Assembly: GCA_023443725.1 (NCBI GenBank)
Contig: JAEZTF010000005.1
Location: 1-52,971, forward strand
From: Candidatus Parcubacteria bacterium
GTDB taxonomy: Bacteria > Patescibacteriota > Microgenomatia > UBA12405
Length of the DNA stretch: 52,971 bases
Direction: 5' to 3'
How positions within the stretch are numbered: position 1 is the first letter of the stretch; each line of letters starts with the position of its first letter. A program made the translations under genes and the position numbers. The notes under the pieces were generated by a model that saw only the letters and a program-made list of their open reading frames with translations, was not told the origin of the DNA and searched no databases. This document shows, one piece after another, positions 35,956 to 45,500 of this stretch.

Positions 35956-36867
35956 ATGGGATTTAAATATATTAAAAAAGATCAGACCCAAAAGAATAGA
36001 GTTAATTTTATATTTGTTTTGTTAGGATTTATAATTTTTATTCCCATTTTTTTGTATTTTATGTATAAATCCAAATATCCAAAAATATCTTATTTTCCAA
36101 GAGAATATACCATGATTGATCAAAGTGATGATCAAAAATATATTTGGAATTTATTAAAAACAACATATAACTACGATAGTACGGACACGCGTTTTTTTAA
36201 TAACAATATTGGTCTAGTTAAAAGTGATAAAAGTAATTTTATGGTTAGACTTGATGGGTGTAAAAATGAAATAAAATTTAACAACGAAGATGGATATATC
36301 GATTTTGTTAATCAAATGAAACAAGAGTTAATCAATCTTGGTTATCAAGAAAGTAAGTCTAATAATAGAATTGATGATATTTTGTTTGTAAATAATAACG
36401 AGACTGATCTTATTTATTATAAAAACAATCAAGTTTTTTTAATTAAAAAAAATACAGACCAGGCCTGTCCAGGCAGTTCAGATTGGTATCGTAGTTGTCC
36501 TGCTGGTCTTTATTATATTAATAATATAGGACAACAATTAAGTGATGCTACTAATGTACTAAACAAATTAATAAAGGATAATACTGGTATTTTTAGGTTT
36601 AATAAAAACAAAATATATTTCAATAGTGGTGCCAATATAGGAAAATATAAAATACTAAGATTTAATACCTTTGACGAAGAAGATTATATTATTTTAACTA
36701 AAAAATATTTTAATAAATTAAAACAGATCAGACTTAATACACGTACATACAAAAATTTTCCAAAAAACAAAATAGACATTTTACAAAAGAATTTTGTTCC
36801 AAAATTTATAAATTGTATGTTTGAAGGTTTTGAACTTGACAATCATTGTCGAGCTAGCATTATATAG
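35956..36867 (+). CDS. Hypothetical membrane-anchored protein
   Basis: 303 residues from the ATG at 35956 (a longer frame would overlap the helicase gene). One N-terminal membrane helix (about 17-37) follows a Lys-rich start; the remainder is extracytoplasmic, rich in Asn/Lys/Asp, with six cysteines including the pair in ACPGSSDWYRSCPAGLYY. Not recognised. The cysteines could form disulfides outside the membrane. The ATG is 7 bp after the helicase stop. Confidence 0.7.
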   Translation: MGFKYIKKDQTQKNRVNFIFVLLGFIIFIPIFLYFMYKSKYPKISYFPREYTMIDQSDDQKYIWNLLKTTYNYDSTDTRFFNNNIGLVKSDKSNFMVRLDGCKNEIKFNNEDGYIDFVNQMKQELINLGYQESKSNNRIDDILFVNNNETDLIYYKNNQVFLIKKNTDQACPGSSDWYRSCPAGLYYINNIGQQLSDATNVLNKLIKDNTGIFRFNKNKIYFNSGANIGKYKILRFNTFDEEDYIILTKKYFNKLKQIRLNTRTYKNFPKNKIDILQKNFVPKFINCMFEGFELDNHCRASII

Positions 36868-36871
36868 TAAT

Positions 36872-37879
36872 ATGACTACTAGAATTCTTACAAACAAAGA
36901 TCAAAAAATTTACAACTCTGTAATTAAACATCCAGTTCAAACATGGGAATGGGGTGAGTTTCAAAAATCACAAGGCCACACTATTTATCGTTTTGGAGTT
37001 TTTGATCAAGACAAAATAAAATCGGCTTACACTATTAGTTTTCACAAAATTCCTAAAGTAAATTTTTCTATCGGTACTATTTTGCGTGGTCCAGAAGTGA
37101 CTGATGAAATGTTGGCCAATATTAAAAAAGTCGCCCTAGAAAATAAAGCCATATTTGTCAAATTTGAGCCAGACGTTTCCAAAGATGAAATGTCAATGAA
37201 TTTTCCAGCCATGCAAATTTCACCGAAAGTTGCCTTTTATCCTCATACTTTTAAAATTGATTTAACCAAAACCGAAGAAGAACTTTTGGCCTTAATGCAC
37301 CAAAAAACTCGTTACAATATCAAAATTGCTAATCGTTATGGTGTTGAAATTAAAGAAATGACTAACGATAAAGGTTTTGAAATTTATTTAAAACTTCTTT
37401 TTGACACCACCAAACGTCAAGGCTTTTATCTTCATAGTCAAAAATACCATCGTGATATGTGGAAACTTCTAAAAGATACTGACATTCCTCATATTATGTT
37501 GGCTTCATATCAAGGCAAGGTTTTATCAGCCTTTATGATTTTCAAATTGAAAGATCAACTATTTTATCCTTATGGAGCTTCTCTTGATATTTTTCGCGAA
37601 ACCATGGCTCCGACTCTTTTAATGTGGGAAGTTATTAAATTAGGCAAAAAATTAAAATGTAAAACTTTTGATATGTGGGGATGTCTTGGTCAAGATGCCA
37701 AAGAAGGTGATAATGGTTTTGGTTTTCATCGATTTAAATTAGGTTTTGGTGGACAACTTTTTCAATATGTTGGTACTTATGATTTTGTTGTCAATCGACC
37801 ACTTTATAATCTTTACAATTTAGTTGATAAATATCGTTGGCGTCTTCTCCGTCTCAAAGCCAAAATTTTAAGAAAATAA
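36872..37879 (+). CDS. FemABX-like peptidyltransferase
   Basis: 335 residues from the ATG at 36872. WEWGEFQKSQGH near the start and a duplicated GNAT-like fold with TRYNIKIANRYGVEIKE and FDMWGCLGQDAKEGDNGFGFHRFKLGFGG match FemAB/FemX proteins. These use aminoacyl-tRNA to add residues to the stem peptide of lipid II. The acceptor residues added here are unknown. It ends with KAKILRK just before a terminator shared with the opposite-strand gene. Confidence 0.88.
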   Translation: MTTRILTNKDQKIYNSVIKHPVQTWEWGEFQKSQGHTIYRFGVFDQDKIKSAYTISFHKIPKVNFSIGTILRGPEVTDEMLANIKKVALENKAIFVKFEPDVSKDEMSMNFPAMQISPKVAFYPHTFKIDLTKTEEELLALMHQKTRYNIKIANRYGVEIKEMTNDKGFEIYLKLLFDTTKRQGFYLHSQKYHRDMWKLLKDTDIPHIMLASYQGKVLSAFMIFKLKDQLFYPYGASLDIFRETMAPTLLMWEVIKLGKKLKCKTFDMWGCLGQDAKEGDNGFGFHRFKLGFGGQLFQYVGTYDFVVNRPLYNLYNLVDKYRWRLLRLKAKILRK

Positions 37880-37926
37880 AAAACGGTCAATCATCAACAC
37901 CTGCAGGCGTTAACTTTTAACCGTTT
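37878..37926 (-). terminator. Nested two-stem terminator of the 37947 gene
   Basis: On the minus strand, outer arms AAACGGT (37926-37920) and ACCGTTT (37887-37881) run into TTTATTTT. An inner near-perfect palindrome around CCTGCAGG (37896-37911) lies between them. It may also serve the FemX-like gene on the plus strand. Confidence 0.65.
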
Positions 37927-37946
37927 AAAAAGATCGTTCATTGATT

Positions 37947-38264
37947 TTAAAACACTTGTTTGCAACATTCAGCATTGAAAATCCAATCTGTTTCTGGATG
38001 CTGAAAATAGTAGTTATGATTATCCTTCCACCATTGATAAGCCTTTTGGTTATGCACTTTAAGTGCTTCTAGGACTTTACCCGTATTAGTCACATAACTA
38101 TGCGGCTTTTGAATATCTGGTAGAAGACCATCAACACCAAATACCATAAAACTAAAACTTGGAGGACTAGATTTTGGTGTAGCTTCAAATTCAATGCCAA
38201 TCCATGCATCACGAACCCATTCCGGAGCTCCACCTTCTGGTCTTGACGTAATTCTAATTTTCAA
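37947..38264 (-). CDS. Small hypothetical protein with Shine-Dalgarno and TTG start (cassette 2)
   Basis: 105 residues, not recognised. I start at a TTG (38264) because AAAGGTGG lies 8 bp before it; the frame could extend to 38315, but without a ribosome site. The protein is soluble, with Trp- and Tyr-rich parts (PEWVRDAWIGIEFEATP, YQWWKDNHNYYFQHPETDW) and a Cys-Cys near the end. Like the genes at 17753 and 47122 it is richer in GC than its surroundings, has a leader and a nested terminator, and stands alone. No function is proposed. Confidence 0.7.
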   Translation of the reverse strand: MKIRITSRPEGGAPEWVRDAWIGIEFEATPKSSPPSFSFMVFGVDGLLPDIQKPHSYVTNTGKVLEALKVHNQKAYQWWKDNHNYYFQHPETDWIFNAECCKQVF

Positions 38265-38607
38265 TACTTTCTCCACCTTTCTTTTATAAATGTGCTTTTT
38301 GTAAACGAGATACAAATTTATCTTTAATTACACTAATTTTCTTTAAACGCTTTCGTTTATTGTCAATTAATGTAAATAATCTACAAGCAAAGAGGTCTGT
38401 ACCTCTTTTACTTGACCAAAAAACATTGTCAGTAGATACTTTCCCAACATGTCTTTTGATATTTTTCGACTAGAAGTGGCCACTCTAGTGTCGAATTAAT
38501 CCAGTTTTCCTAAATTGATCAGAATCAATTTGGTTTACAGACCACTTGAATTAATTGGAATATATCATAATCCTAGCCGTTTTATAATTTTTGCTATAAA
38601 ATACTCT
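38265..38607. other. Gene-free 343-bp region rich in inverted repeats
   Basis: No convincing gene. Four hairpins follow each other. AAACG-CTTT-CGTTT lies near 38345. A 12-13 bp imperfect stem spans 38384-38414 (AAAGAGGT/ACCTCTTT at its centre). A 31-bp imperfect palindrome lies at 38465-38495 around GTGGCCAC. AAATTGAT-CAGA-ATCAATTT lies at 38512-38531. The right end holds the TATAAA box of gatC (7 bp before its ATG). The left part would be the leader of the minus-strand 37947 gene. It could encode a structured leader or small RNA; it matches no RNA family I know. Confidence 0.5.
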
Positions 38608-38907
38608 ATGTCCTCAAGTAAAATTTCATTAGATCAACTCAGACACATTGCCCATCTTGCCCGTCTCGAAATCAAACCAGAAAAAGAAGAATATTTAGCT
38701 GAACAACTTTCTGAAACTGCTTCTTATATTGATGTTTTAAGTAAACTTGACACAAAAAATGTCGATCCTACTTTTCAAACTAATCACCTCAAAAATGTTA
38801 CTCGTGACGATATTATTGAAGAATCTTTGTCTCAAGAAGACGCTCTTTCTCAGGCCAAAGATACATATAATGGTTATTTCAAAACCCAAGCTACTATCAA
38901 AAAATAA
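38608..38907 (+). CDS. gatC: Asp/Glu-tRNA amidotransferase subunit C
   Basis: 99 residues from the ATG at 38608. ISLDQLRHIAHLARLEI and the following helices match GatC, the small clamp that joins GatA and GatB. The rest (VDPTFQTNHLKNVTRDD) wraps the partners in known structures. An extended frame to 38515 exists but has no support, and a TATAAA box sits 7 bp before this ATG. gatA starts 2 bp after the stop. Confidence 0.9.
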   Translation: MSSSKISLDQLRHIAHLARLEIKPEKEEYLAEQLSETASYIDVLSKLDTKNVDPTFQTNHLKNVTRDDIIEESLSQEDALSQAKDTYNGYFKTQATIKK

Positions 38908-38909
38908 TT

Positions 38910-40298
38910 ATGGAATTAAATAAACTAACTTTAACTGAAGCTATTAAAGGTATAAAAGAAAAGAAATTTTCTTCAACCGAGTTGGTTTCAGATTGTTTGA
39001 CCAAAATTGAACAATTAGAGCCAACATTAAATTCTTTTGTCACTCTCAATAAAGATCAAGCCCTAGAACAATCGAAGAATATTGATACTACTAAACCTTT
39101 GGCTGGAATCCCTATCGCTATCAAAGATAATTTTTGCATAAAAGGTATTCGTACCACTGCTTCTGCCAAATTATTGGACAAATATACGGCTCAATATACT
39201 TCAACCGTTGTTCAAAAATTAATTGATGCCGGAGCCATTGTTATTGGCAAAACAAATATGGATGCTTGGGCCCATGGTTCTTCTACCGAAACTTCAGATT
39301 ATGGTCCCACCAAGAATCCTTGGAACCCAAAACATTTACCTGGTGGTTCATCAGGTGGCTCAGCTGCCGCAGTTGCTAGTGATGAAGTAATTACTTCAAT
39401 TGGTTCTGAAACTGCCGGATCAATTCGTCAACCATCTGCTTGGTGTGGCACTGTTGGCCTCAAACCTAGTTACGGTCGAGTCAGTCGATATGGCGTTATT
39501 GCCATGGGATCGTCTATGGATTGTCCAGGACCTATCACCAAAACTGTTGATGATGCGGCTTTGATTCTTTCCATAATCTCTGGCCACGATCCAAAAGACG
39601 CTACCAGTATTCCAGAAAATCCTTGGCAAATTCCTACTCCTTTGAAAGATTTAAAAGGTCTAAAAATTGGTTTACCAAAAGCTTATTTTCCAGAAGGTAT
39701 TAAACCTGCTGTTAAAGAAGCTGTTTTAAATGCTAGTAAAACTCTTGAAAAATTGGGTGCGCAAATTATTGAACTAGATGTTCTCGATCCAAAATACGCC
39801 ATTGCTGTTTATACTGTTTTACAACGTTCCGAAGTTTCTTCAAATTTAGCCCGTTTTACTGGTATTCGCTATGGTGAACCTCGATCAGCTTTTGGTGATG
39901 AAGCTATTCGAAGAATTATGTTGGGAACTTATACATTATCTAGTGGCTATTACGATGCCTATTATCTTCAAGCTCAAAAAGTTAGAACTTTGATTATTGA
40001 GGATTTTGAAAAACAATTTAAAAAAGTTGACGCCATTATTGGTCCAACTTCACCCACCACTGCTTTAGCTTTGGGTGCTACTGAAGGTCAATCAATGTTT
40101 GGAGAACTCGAAGATATGTTGGTTGAACCATCGACTTTAGCCGGTCTTCCGGGTATATCTATTCCTTGTGGTTTTGGTGATGGGTTACCAATTGGTCTTC
40201 AAATTATTACACCTCAACTTCGTGAAGATTTAGCTGTCAACATCGCTCGTCTTTTTGAATCAAATACTGATTATCATTTACAGCATCCAAAATTATGA
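38910..40298 (+). CDS. gatA: Asp/Glu-tRNA amidotransferase subunit A (amidase)
   Basis: 462 residues of the amidase-signature family. The Ser-cisSer-Lys triad is visible: Lys in IAIKDNF, and the two serines in GGSSGGSAAAVAS and GSETAGSIRQPS. It releases ammonia from Gln for the GatB site. The GatCAB complex turns Glu-tRNA-Gln (and Asp-tRNA-Asn) into the correct species. The stop overlaps gatB by 4 bp (ATGA). Confidence 0.95.
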   Translation: MELNKLTLTEAIKGIKEKKFSSTELVSDCLTKIEQLEPTLNSFVTLNKDQALEQSKNIDTTKPLAGIPIAIKDNFCIKGIRTTASAKLLDKYTAQYTSTVVQKLIDAGAIVIGKTNMDAWAHGSSTETSDYGPTKNPWNPKHLPGGSSGGSAAAVASDEVITSIGSETAGSIRQPSAWCGTVGLKPSYGRVSRYGVIAMGSSMDCPGPITKTVDDAALILSIISGHDPKDATSIPENPWQIPTPLKDLKGLKIGLPKAYFPEGIKPAVKEAVLNASKTLEKLGAQIIELDVLDPKYAIAVYTVLQRSEVSSNLARFTGIRYGEPRSAFGDEAIRRIMLGTYTLSSGYYDAYYLQAQKVRTLIIEDFEKQFKKVDAIIGPTSPTTALALGATEGQSMFGELEDMLVEPSTLAGLPGISIPCGFGDGLPIGLQIITPQLREDLAVNIARLFESNTDYHLQHPKL

Positions 40299-41743
40299 AA
40301 ATCACACCCATCATTGGATTAGAAGTTCACGTCGAACTTCAAACCAAATCAAAAATGTTTTGTAGTTGTGATGCTTCTCATTTCCACGCCACTCCCAACA
40401 CTCACACTTGTCCAGTTTGTTTAGGTCTTCCAGGTGCCTTACCAGTACCAAATAGAGTTGCTTGTGAATATTGTATTAAATTGGGGTTAGCCCTTAGTTG
40501 TGATATTAACCGAGAAACTTTCTTTGAACGCAAAAACTATTTTTATCCAGATCTTGCCAAAAGTTATCAAATCACTCAACTTCAAAAACCATTTTCTATC
40601 AACGGTAAATTAATTGTTGATGGTCATGAAATTCGTATCAATCGAGCTCATATGGAAGAAGATACTGGTAAGTCAGTTCATCAAACTATCGATTGTCAAG
40701 ATTCTACATTAATTGATTACAACCGTAGTGGTGTGCCATTGGTTGAAATTGTGTCAGAACCAGACATTACTTCACCAGAAATGGCCAAAAACTATCTTCT
40801 AAAGATTCAACAAATTATCCGATATATCGGCATTTCTGATGCTGATATTGAAAAGGGAAGTATGCGTTGTGAACCAACAGTCAATTTAAAAGTTGAAGAC
40901 AATGGTGAAACTTTTTATACTCCTTTGGTTGAGATCAAAAACGTTGCTTCTCTCACTGGTGTTCAATCAGCTATCCAATTTGAAATTGATCGTCAAACCA
41001 AAGTTTTTGAAGAAACTCGTGAAGTTAAATCCAAAACCAACAAAACCACTCGTGGTTGGGATGCTGTCAAAAATCAAACTTTCTTACAGCGTCAAAAAGA
41101 AGGTTCGTCTGATTATCGTTATTTTCCTGAGCCAGATATTCCACCAGTTGTTTTTACTGACCAAGAAATTGAAAAAATCAGAGAAACCCTTCCCGAACTT
41201 CCAGAACAAAAATTTGCTCGTTATCAAACCGATTTTGGTTTAAATGATTATGATGCCAAACTTTTATCAGAGGATTTAAATTTTTCCGTCTGCTTTGAAA
41301 AAGCTATCTCTTTAAATAAAACCAAAGACATGGCTAAATTTGTTGCCAATTTATTTTTGGGTGCTATCAAAACTCATCTCAATGAAACTTTAGAAGAGAT
41401 AGATTTTGAAAAAATAAATTCTCAATTTTTTAAAAATCTTTTTGATTCAGTTTCCAGATCAGAAATTTCTTCAACTGTTGTCAAACAAGTAATTGTCGAA
41501 AGTTATCAAACCGGTAAAGATCCAGTAGAGATTGCAAAAGAAAAAGGTTTAATTCAAGTTTCTGATAGTGGTGAGATCGAAAAAATTGCCAAAGAGGTGA
41601 TTGCTCAAAATACCAAAGCAGTTGAAGACTACAAGAAAAATCCCGGAAGTATCGGATTTTTAATCGGCCAACTCATGAAAGCTTCAAAAGGTTCTGCTAA
41701 TCCAACCATGGCTAAAGAAATTTTAGAAAAACTTTTGAAATAA
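40295..41743 (+). CDS. gatB: Asp/Glu-tRNA amidotransferase subunit B
   Basis: 482 residues. IGLEVHVELQTKSKMFC at the start and the zinc-type cysteines in CSC and CPVCLGLPGALP identify GatB. The kinase-like cradle (NYFYPDLAKSYQITQ), the DYNRSGVPLVEIVSEPD motif, and the C-terminal YqeY-like tail (GFLIGQLMKASKGSANP) follow. It activates the misacylated tRNA with ATP and receives ammonia from GatA. The stop TAA overlaps the ATG of the next tiny gene. Confidence 0.95.
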   Translation: MKITPIIGLEVHVELQTKSKMFCSCDASHFHATPNTHTCPVCLGLPGALPVPNRVACEYCIKLGLALSCDINRETFFERKNYFYPDLAKSYQITQLQKPFSINGKLIVDGHEIRINRAHMEEDTGKSVHQTIDCQDSTLIDYNRSGVPLVEIVSEPDITSPEMAKNYLLKIQQIIRYIGISDADIEKGSMRCEPTVNLKVEDNGETFYTPLVEIKNVASLTGVQSAIQFEIDRQTKVFEETREVKSKTNKTTRGWDAVKNQTFLQRQKEGSSDYRYFPEPDIPPVVFTDQEIEKIRETLPELPEQKFARYQTDFGLNDYDAKLLSEDLNFSVCFEKAISLNKTKDMAKFVANLFLGAIKTHLNETLEEIDFEKINSQFFKNLFDSVSRSEISSTVVKQVIVESYQTGKDPVEIAKEKGLIQVSDSGEIEKIAKEVIAQNTKAVEDYKKNPGSIGFLIGQLMKASKGSANPTMAKEILEKLLK

Positions 41744-41916
41744 TGTCAAAATCAAAAATAAATTATCTTCTTATTGTTATTGGAGTGGTGATTGTGGCCA
41801 TTTTTATTGCTCGTTTTATTTCTCCTGAGGATTCTTGGGTTTGTCAAAAAGGTGAGTGGGTAGCCCATGGGTCTCCTTCAGCCGAAAAACCAACTGATAC
41901 TTGTGAAATTAAATAA
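41743..41916 (+). CDS. 57-residue membrane-anchored microprotein
   Basis: A small gene whose ATG overlaps the gatB stop (TAATG). MSKSKINY is followed by one membrane helix (about 9-26) and a short outside part, WVCQKGEWVAHGSPSAEKP...C. The pattern W-x-C-x-x-G-x-W-V-x-H-G-x-P-S resembles small anchored proteins I have seen in related genomes; the resemblance is from memory and the function is unknown. Two cysteines could form a disulfide. It overlaps the convergent HAD gene by 8 bp. Confidence 0.7.
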   Translation: MSKSKINYLLIVIGVVIVAIFIARFISPEDSWVCQKGEWVAHGSPSAEKPTDTCEIK

Positions 41917-42523
41917 AATCTTCCAATTCTCTTAAACTTGTTATTGTTTTTACACCTTCCATTTTTTCATCATTGATTCGGTTAATCCAAATCAATTCTA
42001 AATCTGGCCTTAACTGTTTTAATGTTTCGATAACTTCTTTTTTGTCGTCAATTATTATTGATTCTGTGGGTAAAGTTGCAATAAATTTAGGATCTAATTT
42101 ATTACTATTTATATAAATTAATTTTTCATCAAAATAATTTTCAAGTCCAGAATTTTTTATTTTCATTCTTTGTAAATCATTAAAACCTTGTGAATAAACT
42201 CCCAAAACAAAAGTATTTCTTAATTGATTTAAAACATTGATTACTTCAGAAAATACTGATCCAGAATAAATATTTAGATTATCATTTACAAAATTGGTCA
42301 AATCAATTTTAATCTCAGATCTTTGACTTATAAATTTTAAAAAATTGTCAACTCGAAAATCACCAGATCTGTCTAAACTCTCAAAATATTCTTCCTCAAA
42401 TTTCCAAACTTCATCTTCGGGTATCTTAGTCACATTTGCCAAAGCTGCACTTAACCTCTTTTTATATTCGGTCTTACTGAATAAAGTATCATCCCAGTCA
42501 AACAAAATTATTTTTTTATTCAT
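41909..42523 (-). CDS. HAD-superfamily hydrolase
   Basis: 204 residues. Motif I FDWDDTLF (nucleophile Asp and general acid Asp), motif II YSQG, motif III Lys in KLDPKF and motif IV IIIDDKKEV are all present. The helical cap (about 15-85) makes it a C1-cap phosphatase of the phosphoglycolate/nucleotidase kind. Substrate unknown. TAAAAT is 6 bp before the ATG, back to back with the promoter of the helicase-nuclease gene. Confidence 0.85.
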   Translation of the reverse strand: MNKKIILFDWDDTLFSKTEYKKRLSAALANVTKIPEDEVWKFEEEYFESLDRSGDFRVDNFLKFISQRSEIKIDLTNFVNDNLNIYSGSVFSEVINVLNQLRNTFVLGVYSQGFNDLQRMKIKNSGLENYFDEKLIYINSNKLDPKFIATLPTESIIIDDKKEVIETLKQLRPDLELIWINRINDEKMEGVKTITSLRELEDFI

Positions 42524-42529
42524 AACCCT

Positions 42530-42567
42530 ATTTTATCGTAAACTTAAATTTTAATTTAGGTTAAAAT
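42530..42567. promoter_or_regulatory. Divergent leaderless promoters (HAD / helicase-nuclease)
   Basis: TAAAAT on the minus strand (42535-42530) and TAAAAT on the plus strand (42562-42567) each end 6 bp before their start codons (ATG and GTG). The whole intergenic gap is 50 bp. Confidence 0.55.
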
Positions 42568-42573
42568 AAGCCA

Positions 42574-45500
42574 GTGGATAAATTCGATCAAGAATATAAA
42601 AAATTAAACTCTGAACAAAAGAAAGCGGTCGATACTATTGAAGGTCCGGTAATGGTTATTGCTGGAGCGGGGACAGGAAAAACTCAAACTATTGCTTTAA
42701 GAATTGCCAATATATTAGACAAAACCGATACTCGACCTAGTTCTATTTTATGTCTAACCTATACCGACGTTGCTGCCAACAATATGCGATCTCGTTTATT
42801 AAATATGATTGGCCCCGATGCTTACAAGGTTAAAATTTGTACTTTTCATGCATTTTGTAATGATATTATTAACTCTAATTCTGAATATTTTCCTTTTGCT
42901 ACTTCCAAATTAAAAGCCATCGATGATTTAGAAACTATTGAAATTATCAAGGATATTATTGATCATCTCGACAACAAATCACCTCTTATTTCTTGGGGTG
43001 ATCGATATTCTTATCAAAAAAGTATTCTCGATGCTATTCACTTAATTAAAAGAGAAAATATTTCTCCAGACACTCTTTTGACATTGATTAAAGATGAAGA
43101 AATATTTTTTAATGATGCCAAGAGTTTAATTTCTCAATTAAGTAACATTCGAGCCACCAAAAATAATTACCCAGAGATTAACCACGTTTTAGATAATTTA
43201 GAAAATTTACCAAATATTTCTTTAAATTTAAAAATTCATTTACAAGTAATTCGTAGTGGCAACGAAAATTTAAGCCAAGTAAAAAGTGAGATCAAAAAGT
43301 TTTATCAAGATTTTGAAAAAGACATTCCAAAGCAATATGAGTTGGTTAAGATATTTAATTTATATCAACAAAAACTTACTCAAAAATCTCTCTATGATTA
43401 TGAAGATATGATTTTATTTATTATCGATGCTTTTAATAAAAATTCTGATTTATTATTAAATTTTCAAGAAAAATATCAATACATTTTGGTTGATGAATAC
43501 CAAGATACCAATTCTAGTCAAAATAAAATAATTGATCTTTTGGGAAGTTTTTACGATAAACCAAATATTTTTGTTGTCGGCGACGATGATCAATCAATTT
43601 TTAGATTTCAAGGTGCTTCCATTGAAAACATTTACAATTTTTATCAAAAATATAATCCTCAAAAAGTTGTTTTAAAAAACAATTATCGAAGCCATAAACT
43701 AATTTTAGATTCTTCTGAAAGTGTTATTGGACACAATAAAAATAGAATTGCCAATTTAATTACAGACATCGATAAAACCCTTATTGCCAACAAAGATTAC
43801 GATCCTGATCCAATTAATTTAATTGCTCTAAATTCCAACATCGAAGAAGATTTTTATGTAGCTCAAAAAATTTCTAATTTGATTAAGTCTGGTGAAAAAC
43901 CAGAAGAGATTGCCATTTTGCTTCGCAAAAATCGTGATGCTGAAGAGTTAACTAAAATGTTATCTGCTTTTGGAATTAAATTTTTCTTGCCTTCAGATGC
44001 CAATGTTTTTAAAAATCCTCTCATTCTTCAAATAATTAAGCTATTGGAATTTATTCAAAATCCAAAATCAAGTGTTTTTGCTTTTCATGTTTTAGCCTCA
44101 CCATTTATTAAATTAAATTCACTCGATCTACTTAAAATTCTCAAAACAAAAATTAAATTATCAAAATTAGTTTTTGACCAAGAGGCGATTGATAATTTAG
44201 AAATTTCTCAAAAATCAAAAATAAAAATTTCTAAATTTGGTAAAAAAATTGCCAAAACTAGACTTGATCTAGAAAATTATTCTCCAGAAAAAGTTTTTAA
44301 TAAAATCTTAAAAAGATTTAAGATTTTAAAATATATTTTGTCAAAAAATGATATTGAATCACTCAACCAAGTTCACGTTTTTTATCAATTTTTAAAAGAT
44401 AATGTAATCCAAAAGGATTTAACTTTCAAAGATTTTTTAAATCGAATTAATTTATATATAGACAATAATATTTCTCTCTCTTCTCCTTCAATTTCTTATG
44501 ACTCTACCGATGCTATAAAGATTCTAACTGTTCATGGTGCCAAAGGTTTGGAGTTTAATCATGTTTTTATCTATCGTCTCTTGGAAGATTCTTGGGAAAA
44601 ACAACGTGATTTTAACAAACTCAGACTTCCTTTTGGAATTCTAAACAGTGAAATTACTAAAAGTATTGAAGATGATTACGAAGAGGATCGTCGACTTTTT
44701 TATGTGGCTTTAACTCGGGCCAAAAAACAGATTTATCTTTCTTATTCTCAGTATAAAGAAAATGGTAAAAACCAAAATGCTTCTGTTTTTGTTTCTGAAA
44801 TTGATGATAAATTAATCGAAAATATAAAATTTAACGATAAAGAAAATGCTCTCAAAACTTATTATCAATTTGCCGATATCTCTCACGATCTAAAACCAGA
44901 CTTATCAGAATATCTAAAAGATTATTTAATCAACAAATATAAATTTAATGTTTCACATCTAAATTCTTATCTTCGTTGTCCACTTTGTTTTTATTACAAA
45001 ACTATTTTAAGAATTCCTCAAAACAAAGAAAAATTTAGTAGTTTTGGCACAGCCATACATGCTGCTATGTCTGGAATTTATCTTAAAAAATCCGAAGAGG
45101 ACGTAATCAATATTTTTGAACAAATTCTAAAAAATGAGAGACTTCCTCAAAAAGATTATCTTTGGTGTTTAGATAATGGTCGAAAAATTTTAAGTGAATA
45201 TTATGATCAATACAAAGATACCGTTAAGGACGGTAATGAGTGTGAACATAATTTTGTTAATGAAAATATTGTCTACAAAAACATTCCTTTAACCGGAAAA
45301 ATCGATTTGATTAAAAAAGTCGGTGATGGTCTAGTTGATATTATTGATTTTAAAACTGGCAATGTAGACAACAAATCCAAAGATCTTTCTTCCAATGGTA
45401 ATTATTATCGTCAAATTGTTTTTTATAAATTATTACTCGATCTAAAGAACGATCCTAAACTTCAATTTAATAAAGGATTCATCGACTTTGTTGAAAAAAG

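Noticed and set aside
38384..38414. tRNA or known riboswitch in the hairpin-rich region
   Set aside because: No cloverleaf with T-arm GTTCRA or acceptor pairing, and no riboswitch core motif known to me.
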